A stretch of 51,623 nucleotides of DNA, from NCBI GenBank assembly GCA_934525595.1, contig CAKSZJ010000022.1, positions 1-51,623 of the forward strand, written 5' to 3'. Position numbers and translations under genes: made by a program. Of the stretch, positions 45,321-51,623 are shown piece after piece. Position 1 is the first letter of the stretch; each line of letters begins with the position of its first letter. The notes below the pieces were generated by a model that had not been told where the DNA came from, searched no databases, and worked only from the letters and a program-made list of their open reading frames with translations. Source of the DNA: an uncultured Chiayiivirga sp. GTDB lineage: Bacteria > Pseudomonadota > Gammaproteobacteria > Xanthomonadales > Xanthomonadaceae.

Positions 45321-47122
45321 GCGCGCCTCCGTTCGACTTCCGTCCGCGCGCGCTGCCCGGTTCGAACGAGCGCTGGCGCGACCTCGACCGCGCGGTGGCG
45401 CGCTGGGTGCTCGCGCACGGCGGCGCACCCGCCCTGGCGCAGGCCGCCGCGTGGGCGAGCCTGGCCGACGGTCAGGGCGACGCGGCGCTGATGCTCGAAC
45501 CGAGCCACGCCGCACGGCTCGGCATTCCCGCGATGGAGCGCCTCGCCGCCGACCTGCGCGCGCTGGCGTGCGAGCAGCCGCGCTGGATCACCACGCCGGC
45601 GTCGGACGACGCGGACGCGCCCTTCGTGCTCGACGATGCGGCCTTCTACCTGCGCCGCAACTACCGGCACGAACGCGCCGTAGCAGCGGCCCTGCGGGCA
45701 CGCCTCGATGCGCCGGGCGAGGACGCGGCCTGCGGCAGCGAAGTGCTCGATGCGCTGTTCGCCGGCGCATCCGCGGACGCCTCGGCGCAGCAGGCGGCCG
45801 TGCGCAGCGCACGCGGCCGGCGCCTGTTCGTGCTCACCGGCGGCCCCGGTACGGGCAAGACCACCACCGTGCTGCGAATGCTGCTCGCGCTGGCGCATGA
45901 CCATCGCCACCGGCACGGCCGCCTGCCGCGCGTGTGTCTTGCCGCGCCCACCGGCAAGGCCGCGCAGCGCCTCACCCAATCGCTGCGCGAAGGCTCGCGT
46001 GGCCTTCCCGCGGAGTGGGACGAGGCGCTTGCGCAGCTGCGCGCGGCGTCGGGCACGACGCTGCACCGTCTGCTCGGAAGCCGCGGCCCGCAGGGCGGGT
46101 TTTCCTTCCACGCCGAAAACCGCCTGCCCGCCGACGTGGTCGTGGTGGACGAGGCGTCGATGATCGATCTGGCCCTGCTGCGCGCCCTGCTGGCCGCCCT
46201 GCCGGACACCGCCGCGCTGGTGCTGGTGGGCGATGCCGACCAGCTCGCGGCGATCGGCACCGGCTCGGCGCTGGCCGACGTGGTCGAGGCGCTGGGCGGG
46301 CATGCGGCGGTAGCGCGCCTGACGCACAGCTTCCGCTCCGACCGCGCGCTGGGCGCGATCAATGCCGCGGTGCGCGACGGCGATACCGCACGCTTCAACC
46401 ACGCCATGGCGGGAGCGGGCGAACGCGCCGTCGTGCACCGCGTCGCGCACACCGCCGCGCTCGGCGCGCGCCTTGCCGACTGGGCCGCGCACCTGCACCG
46501 CGAGGCGCACGAAGCCGGCGTGCTGGACGCCATCGCCGCCGGCGACACCGACGCGCAGCATCGTGCCCTCGCGGTGCCGGGCCGGCGCCAGCTCCTGTGC
46601 GCCCTGCGCGAGGGCCTGTTCGGAGCAATCGAGGCCAGTCTGCGCATCGAACACGCCTATCGCGAACGGGCTGCGCTGCCGCCCGAAGCGCGCTGGTATC
46701 CCGGCCGCGTCGTGGTCATCACCCGCAACGACCCGGCCGCCGGCCTGTTCAACGGCGACATCGGGCTGTGCCTGCGCCTGCGCGAAGCGAACGGCCGCGA
46801 ACGCCTGCAGGTGCTGTTCGATCCGTCGCCCGATGCGGCCGACGGCGCGCCGCGCCGCTTCGATCCGGACACCCTGCCCGCGCACGAATGCGCCTTCGCG
46901 CTCACCGTGCACAAGAGCCAGGGCTCGGAGTACGAACGCGTCGCGCTGCTGCTGCCGCCCGATGCCGCGCATCCGCTGCTGTCGCGGCAGATGCTCTACA
47001 CCGCCCTGTCACGCGCACGCGATGCGATCGAACTCTGGGCCACGCCGCCCGCCGTGTCCGCCTGCCTCGGCACCGCGCTGCAGCGGGCCGGCGGGCTCGT
47101 CCGCCGCCTGCGCGAAGGCTGA
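45317..47122 (+). CDS. recD: Exodeoxyribonuclease V subunit alpha, RecD
   Basis: 601 aa, 5'-3' helicase of RecBCD. Walker A VLTGGPGTGKTTTVLRML (Lys181), Walker B VVVDEASMIDLALL, motif III LVLVGDADQLAAIGTGSALAD and the C-terminal UvrD-like CAFALTVHKSQGSEYERV and LLSRQMLYTALSRARDAIEL. The N-terminal ~150 residues contact RecB/RecC. ATG 45317 overlaps the recB stop by 4 nt. Length matches the E. coli subunit (608). Confidence 0.95.
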   Translation: MSAPPFDFRPRALPGSNERWRDLDRAVARWVLAHGGAPALAQAAAWASLADGQGDAALMLEPSHAARLGIPAMERLAADLRALACEQPRWITTPASDDADAPFVLDDAAFYLRRNYRHERAVAAALRARLDAPGEDAACGSEVLDALFAGASADASAQQAAVRSARGRRLFVLTGGPGTGKTTTVLRMLLALAHDHRHRHGRLPRVCLAAPTGKAAQRLTQSLREGSRGLPAEWDEALAQLRAASGTTLHRLLGSRGPQGGFSFHAENRLPADVVVVDEASMIDLALLRALLAALPDTAALVLVGDADQLAAIGTGSALADVVEALGGHAAVARLTHSFRSDRALGAINAAVRDGDTARFNHAMAGAGERAVVHRVAHTAALGARLADWAAHLHREAHEAGVLDAIAAGDTDAQHRALAVPGRRQLLCALREGLFGAIEASLRIEHAYRERAALPPEARWYPGRVVVITRNDPAAGLFNGDIGLCLRLREANGRERLQVLFDPSPDAADGAPRRFDPDTLPAHECAFALTVHKSQGSEYERVALLLPPDAAHPLLSRQMLYTALSRARDAIELWATPPAVSACLGTALQRAGGLVRRLREG

Positions 47123-47233
47123 GCGGCCGCGCGAGCCATCGCCCGTGCGCGACGCGGGATTCAATGCCGATTAATCACCGCCTGCTAGCGTGACCGGGCA
47201 GCCTGAGCGTGGCTGCGTCAGTCAGGAACCGCC

Positions 47234-48298
47234 ATGCGCCTCGTGCTCTCCCTGCTCCTTGCCGCTTTCCTCGCGCCCGCCGCATCCGCCTACGAACCCG
47301 AATCGGGCGCGTGGTGGAACCCCGCCGAATCGGGCACCGGCTACTACATCGAGATCCAGGACAACTTCCTCGGCTTCATGGCCTTCAGCGGCGACACCAA
47401 CGGCCGCGCCAAGTGGTTCACCTCGGTCGGCTTCCTCGACTACACCAATACCGGCGTGAGCTTCCAGGGCGATCTCGTGAGCTACCGCAACGTGCAGCGC
47501 GCCGGTGGTCCCTACACCGGCCGCCCGACCGCCGAGCCCAGCTTCGGCACCCTGCGCATCGTGTTCGATCCCGACGACAACCGCCGCGCCACGCTCACCT
47601 GGCCGAGCGGCCACACCATCCCGATCCAGCGCCACGAGTTCTACTTCGAGCGCCCGGAGGACCCCGCCGGCGTTACCGCCAGCACGCTCAAGATGCTGGG
47701 CGAATGGCAGGTGACGATCGACCTCTCCAGCAACCCGGACGTCGACTATCCCTACAGCGCCGACGTGCTGGTGCTCGACGACTACGGCTGGGACAGCGGC
47801 GTCAAGGCCTGGGCCTACGAGGGCTGTCGCCCGGACGACGCGCAGATCGGCGGCTGCAGCAATTTCGCCCTGGACAACCACGACGCAGCGGGCTACTTCG
47901 CCAGCCCGACCAGCGAGTTCCCCACCGGCGCGCAGATCATCGTGGTGAAGGATGGCTACTACAACGGCGTGATGTGGTACGCGCTCTACGAGCTGGCCAT
48001 CGGCACCAACGACGGCTCCGGTCTGCTCACGCTCTATCCCTGCTACAACACGCCATGCACCACCAATCCCTACCAGTACGCCGCCTACCCGGTGCGCGCC
48101 TTCCGCAGCGCCAGCCGCACCTTCGTGCAGGAAGGCGCGGGCCCCGCCAAGCGCGCCGGGCGCGGCGGCGGGTTGGCGGCGCTGCTCGATGCGCAGGGTG
48201 CGCTGCCGGCGGGGGCCAAGGCGGTACCGCCGGAAAACGCCGCGCGCGCCGCGCGGCTGGCGCAGATCCGGATGCTGGAAGCGCGCCTGGGCGACTGA
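47234..48298 (+). CDS. Secreted protein with WWNPAESGTG motif, function unknown
   Basis: 354 aa. Signal peptide MRLVLSLLLAAFLAPAASA. The mature start GAWWNPAESGTGYYIEIQDN is a motif I recognise from many exported proteins of Xanthomonadales and relatives, usually in tandem modules; no function is established to my knowledge. The middle is aromatic and acidic, with Cys pairs (CRPDDAQIGGC; YPCYNTPC) that could be disulfides. The C-terminal ~60 residues are Ala/Gly-rich. ATG 47234 has AGGA upstream. Single gene, 111 nt after recD, closed by a strong terminator. Confidence 0.75.
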   Translation: MRLVLSLLLAAFLAPAASAYEPESGAWWNPAESGTGYYIEIQDNFLGFMAFSGDTNGRAKWFTSVGFLDYTNTGVSFQGDLVSYRNVQRAGGPYTGRPTAEPSFGTLRIVFDPDDNRRATLTWPSGHTIPIQRHEFYFERPEDPAGVTASTLKMLGEWQVTIDLSSNPDVDYPYSADVLVLDDYGWDSGVKAWAYEGCRPDDAQIGGCSNFALDNHDAAGYFASPTSEFPTGAQIIVVKDGYYNGVMWYALYELAIGTNDGSGLLTLYPCYNTPCTTNPYQYAAYPVRAFRSASRTFVQEGAGPAKRAGRGGGLAALLDAQGALPAGAKAVPPENAARAARLAQIRMLEARLGD

Positions 48299-48320
48299 AG
48301 ATTCACCGCTTCACCGCGCG

Positions 48321-48348
48321 CGAAGGGAGGCCGTCGGGCCTCCCTTCG
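48321..48348. terminator. Shared bidirectional terminator
   Basis: Perfect 12-bp stem (48321-48332 with 48337-48348) and 4-nt loop, followed by TCGTTT on the plus strand. It lies between the converging secreted-protein gene and the DUF4920 gene. Confidence 0.8.
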
Positions 48349-48386
48349 TCGTTTCGGGCACTGCCGTCCGGCGCGCGACGGATGAA

Positions 48387-48815
48387 TCAGGGCGTGCCCG
48401 CCAGCCGCACGCCGTCGGCGAGGATGCGGTATTCCACCGCGCCAATCTCGCCGCCGTCGCCGTCCTCCTTCATGTGCGCGATCTGCTCGGGGGTCAGCTC
48501 CTTGCGCGCCAGCGTGCCGTGCACCACGGCGCTGCCGGTGGACTCCTTCGGAATGAAGAAGGCGTGGTTGTTGAACATCACGCGCGCCGACTGGCCCTCG
48601 TGTTCGAGCACCATCCAGCACCCCTTGGCCTGGCAGACCTGGGTGATTCGGCCGCTGAAGAGCGCCGGCGCGTCGGCATGCGATTCGAACGCGGCAATGG
48701 CCTCGGAAACAGGCAATGCCGTGCCATCGGCGAAGGCTTCACCGTAGGCGGTATAGCCCTCGGCGTGGGCAAGGAACGCGGCGGTGCAAAGCAGGCAGGC
48801 GGCGAGAAAACGCAT
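48387..48815 (-). CDS. DUF4920 domain-containing exported protein
   Basis: 142 aa. Signal peptide MRFLAACLLCTAAFLAHA. The DUF4920 core has ITQVCQAKGCWMVLE, with two Cys that could bind a metal or form a disulfide, then ARVMFNNHAFFIPKESTGSAVVHG. Function is unknown; members are small periplasmic proteins and OB-like folds have been suggested. ATG 48815 follows GGAG at 8 nt; a TTG 12 nt upstream is less likely. Divergent from hrpB across 125 nt. Confidence 0.82.
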   Translation of the reverse strand: MRFLAACLLCTAAFLAHAEGYTAYGEAFADGTALPVSEAIAAFESHADAPALFSGRITQVCQAKGCWMVLEHEGQSARVMFNNHAFFIPKESTGSAVVHGTLARKELTPEQIAHMKEDGDGGEIGAVEYRILADGVRLAGTP

Positions 48816-48940
48816 GGGTGGCTCCAAGGATCGAAAACGCGGGATGGAAACGATAGCGACGGACCTTGCGGCCCGCCAGCGCCGGATGCCGCATCGCCCG
48901 CCGCTACGCCGCCGGCGCGCTGCGCTACCCTTCGCATCCC

Positions 48941-51430
48941 ATGACCGGCTCCGCCTTACCGATCGATCCGCTGCTGCCGGCGATCCGCGAATCGCTCGCC
49001 GCGCAGCCGCGCCTGGTGCTCGAAGCCCCGCCCGGCGCCGGCAAGACCACGCGCGTGCCGCTGGCGCTGCTCGATGCGCCCTGGCTCGACGGCCGGCGCA
49101 TCATCATGCTGGAACCGCGCCGCGTCGCCGCGCGCGCCGCCGCCGGCTTCATGGCGCGCAGCCTGCGCGAAGAGGTGGGCCAGACGGTCGGCTATCGCAT
49201 CCGCTTCGAGAACTGCGTGAGCGCCGCAACGCGCATCGAAGTGGTCACCGAAGGCATCCTGACGCGGATGATCCAGGACGACCCGATGCTCGACGGCATC
49301 GGTGCGATCCTGTTCGACGAGTTCCACGAACGCCATCTCGCCGGCGACCTGGGCCTTGCGCTTGCGCTCGACGTGCAGGCACAGGTACGCGATGACCTGC
49401 GCATCGTGGTGATGAGCGCCACGCTCGACGGCGAAAAGCTCGCGCGCTTCCTCGATGCCCCGCGCCTCACCTCCGAAGGCCGCAGCTTTCCGGTGACGAT
49501 CTCGCATCCACCCGCGCGCCGCGACGAGCCGCTCGCCGCCCAGGTGCGGCGCTGCGTCGAAACCGCGCTCGCCGCGCATCCCGGCGACGTGCTGGTGTTC
49601 CTTCCCGGCCAGCGCGAAATCGCCGATGCCCAGCGCGCGCTCGACGCCGCCCGCGTCGATGCCGACGTGCTCGCGCTGCACGGCGAGCTTTCCGTCGAAG
49701 CGCAAAGCGCCGTGCTGCAACCGGCCCGCGATGGCCGCCGCCGCATCGTGCTGGCCACCAACGTGGCCGAATCCTCCGTCACCCTGCCCGGGGTACGCGC
49801 GGTGATCGATTCGGGCCTTGCCCGTGAGCCACGTTTTGATCCGAACTCAGGCTTTCCCCGCCTGGACGTGGTGACGATTCCGCAATCCTCCGCCGACCAG
49901 CGCGCCGGCCGCGCCGGCCGCGTGGCCGAAGGCTGGTGCTACCGCCTGTGGCCGCAGTCGCAGCGCCTGGAGGCCGCACGCCGCCCGGAAATCGCCCTCA
50001 CCGAACTCACCGGCCTGGCGCTGGAACTGGCGGCCTGGGGCAGCGATGCGCTGCGCTTTCCCGATCCGCCGCCGCAAGGCGCACTCGCCGCCGGCCGCGA
50101 TCTTCTCGTCCGCCTCGGCGCACTGGATGCCGGCCGCCTGACCGCATCCGGAAAGCGCCTCATGAAACTCGGCACGCATCCGCGCCTTGCCGCGATGCTG
50201 CTCGCGCCGACCGACCCGGACGACATCGCGCTGGCCTGCGACCTCGCCGCATTGCTCGACGCCCGCGACCCGCTCAAAGGCGCGCGCCGCGACGACATCG
50301 CCGCCCGCTGGCAGGCGCTCGCCGCCTTCCGCAATGGCCGCACGCCACCCGATGCCTCGCGCGGCGCGCTCGCCGCCATCGACCAGACATCAAGGCAATG
50401 GCGTCGCCGCCTGACCTGTCGCGCCACGCCGCCCGCCGACGCGCCCGCCCATCGCCTCGGCGACCTTCTCATCCACGCGTTTCCTGACCGCATCGCCCAC
50501 CAGCACCCGAGCGACCCGCACCGCTACCAGCTGGCCAACGGCCGCAGCGCCACCCTCGCGCCCGACAGCGCGCTCTACGGCGAAGCGTGGATGGTCATTG
50601 CCGAACTGCGCGATGCCGACCGCGACGCCCGCATCCAGCGCGCCGCGCCCGTGGACGAAGCCGCGATCCAACGCGCCTTCGCACCGCGCTTCGCCACCGA
50701 GGACCGCGTGTTCTGGGATACCGCAAACCACCGCATCGCCGCCCAGCGCGAACGCCGCTTCGACCGCATCGTGCTCGACGTTCGCCCCATCGCCCAGCCC
50801 GATCCCTCGCGATTTGCCGATGCCCTCGTCGACGCCGTGCGCCAGCTCGGCCTCGATGCCCTGCCGTGGACGGAAAACCTCAGGCAATGGCGCGAACGCG
50901 TCCGCTGCCTGCGCGAGTGGCTGCCGGAATCCGAAGCGCAGACCCTGCCCGACCTCTCCGACGCAACGCTCATCGAAACCCTCGACGATTGGCTCAAGCC
51001 CGCGCTGCGCGGCAAGCGCCGCCTGGATGCCCTTGCCGAAAACGAACTCGCCGACGCGCTGAAATCCAACGCCGACTGGCCCACCCGCCAGAAAATCGAC
51101 AGCCTCGCACCCGTGAAAATCGGCGTGCCTTCCGGCCTGGAACGCCCCATCCACTACAGCCACGGCGAATCGCCCGTGCTGGCGGTGAAACTCCAGGAAC
51201 TCTTCGGCCTCGCCGACACCCCCCGCATCGCCGCCGACCGCATCCCCCTCACCCTGCACCTGCTCTCGCCCGGCGGCCGCCCCTTGCAGGTCACGCAAGA
51301 CCTCAAGGGCTTCTGGGAGCGCACCTACCCGGAAGTGAAAAAGGAAATGAAAGGCCGCTACCCCAAACACCCGTGGCCGGATGACCCGTGGACAGCGAAG
51401 GCGACGCATCGGGCGAAGCCGCGCGGGTGA
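48941..51430 (+). CDS. hrpB: ATP-dependent helicase HrpB
   Basis: 829 aa, DEAH-type SF2 helicase-like protein. Walker A EAPPGAGKTTRVPL (Lys35), motif Ia MLEPRRVAARAAA, motif II as DEFHERH, motif III VVMSATLDGE, motif VI QRAGRAGRVAEGWCYRLW. The HA2 region and the HrpB-specific C-terminal domain (VQLPWTENLRQWRERV-like; PIHYSHGESPVLAVKLQELFG) complete it. Its cellular role is poorly defined; it has been tied to RNA/peptidoglycan-related phenotypes in some bacteria. ATG 48941 lacks a clear RBS but fits the family N-terminus. REP-like elements follow. Confidence 0.93.
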   Translation: MTGSALPIDPLLPAIRESLAAQPRLVLEAPPGAGKTTRVPLALLDAPWLDGRRIIMLEPRRVAARAAAGFMARSLREEVGQTVGYRIRFENCVSAATRIEVVTEGILTRMIQDDPMLDGIGAILFDEFHERHLAGDLGLALALDVQAQVRDDLRIVVMSATLDGEKLARFLDAPRLTSEGRSFPVTISHPPARRDEPLAAQVRRCVETALAAHPGDVLVFLPGQREIADAQRALDAARVDADVLALHGELSVEAQSAVLQPARDGRRRIVLATNVAESSVTLPGVRAVIDSGLAREPRFDPNSGFPRLDVVTIPQSSADQRAGRAGRVAEGWCYRLWPQSQRLEAARRPEIALTELTGLALELAAWGSDALRFPDPPPQGALAAGRDLLVRLGALDAGRLTASGKRLMKLGTHPRLAAMLLAPTDPDDIALACDLAALLDARDPLKGARRDDIAARWQALAAFRNGRTPPDASRGALAAIDQTSRQWRRRLTCRATPPADAPAHRLGDLLIHAFPDRIAHQHPSDPHRYQLANGRSATLAPDSALYGEAWMVIAELRDADRDARIQRAAPVDEAAIQRAFAPRFATEDRVFWDTANHRIAAQRERRFDRIVLDVRPIAQPDPSRFADALVDAVRQLGLDALPWTENLRQWRERVRCLREWLPESEAQTLPDLSDATLIETLDDWLKPALRGKRRLDALAENELADALKSNADWPTRQKIDSLAPVKIGVPSGLERPIHYSHGESPVLAVKLQELFGLADTPRIAADRIPLTLHLLSPGGRPLQVTQDLKGFWERTYPEVKKEMKGRYPKHPWPDDPWTAKATHRAKPRG

Positions 51431-51623
51431 CGGCGGGCGTGAGGTCGCGGTTCGTAGGTCGGGGCTACGTCCCCGACGGTTCGGTGCGCATGGCCCGGGA
51501 GGTGGTGTGCGGCGGCATCGGCGGATGCGCGATCGGGTGAGGGCAGCGTCGGCCACGCAGGGCCGACCTACGGGGTGGAGCGCTGGCCGATGGGGGCCGG
51601 GTTGCGGCGGGCGTGAGGTCGCG
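51431..51623. repeat. 19-bp direct repeat flanking the REP pair
   Basis: The same 19 bases occur at 51431-51449, just after the hrpB stop, and at 51605-51623, the last bases of the window. A further repeat may continue beyond the edge. Confidence 0.85.
51454..51573. repeat. Inverted pair of REP-like palindromes after hrpB
   Basis: Element 1 (51454-51479) has the palindrome GTCGGGG-CTACGT-CCCCGAC. Element 2 (51546-51573), in the opposite orientation, has GTCGGCC-ACGCAG-GGCCGAC and matches the array upstream of glnE. A head-to-head pair is typical of REP/BIME structures. Confidence 0.8.

Noticed and set aside
40725..45515. A 1596-codon minus-strand open frame across recC-recB
   Set aside because: It lies opposite recB, whose helicase and nuclease motifs are intact. 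The translation is low-complexity Ala/Arg/Gly and has no family.

Overview
The window is a GC-rich (about 67-70% by eye), densely coded gammaproteobacterial chromosome segment. Several traits point to the Xanthomonadales/Lysobacterales: pcm-tolC adjacency, a ~294-aa PurC, a secreted protein with a WWNPAESGTG motif, and REP-like palindromes of the GTAGGTCGG...CCGACG type. This placement is an inference; no rRNA or tRNA gene is visible.

Layout. (1) 1-9273, housekeeping: truncated O-acetylhomoserine sulfhydrylase (metY), a pcm-like methyltransferase with tolC (minus strand), then mltB-rlpA, dacC-rdgB, purC and an EamA permease (plus strand). (2) 9274-10670, a gene graveyard: a decayed FG-GAP repeat gene, the amputated front of a winged-helix regulator facing it, and a degraded 3' end of a second EamA gene. 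(3) 10671-20041, the most interesting block: five minus-strand genes behind one promoter, encoding a lipase-like surface lipoprotein, a DUF1302 outer-membrane protein, a DUF1329 periplasmic protein, a YCF48-like beta-propeller and an MMPL/RND pump. It looks like a dedicated route for an ester or lipid-like compound across the envelope. (4) 20100-24202: glnE, an NhaA antiporter with its middle deleted, and an NmrA/epimerase-like protein, coupled by very short spacings. (5) 24221-26512: a four-copy 34-bp palindromic repeat array, a Cu/Zn superoxide dismutase lipoprotein, a zinc-ribbon methyltransferase, and an AT-rich island carrying a secreted ricin-type lectin. (6) 26512-37817: aceE (with an in-frame heptamer repeat), hemW, bioC, a tricorn-like protease, a cysteine-synthase-like enzyme and a membrane diguanylate cyclase. 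(7) 38104-47122: recC-recB-recD with 4-nt overlaps. (8) 47234-51623: a secreted protein of unknown function, a DUF4920 protein, hrpB, and a terminal pair of REP-like elements.

Functional links. mltB, rlpA and dacC remodel peptidoglycan. pcm and tolC probably form one unit. recCBD forms the end-resection helicase-nuclease. The five-gene envelope block combines a hydrolase, an outer-membrane barrel, a periplasmic protein, a propeller and an inner-membrane pump. Gene starts were chosen from ribosome-binding sites, overlaps and family N-termini, so they often differ from the longest open frame.
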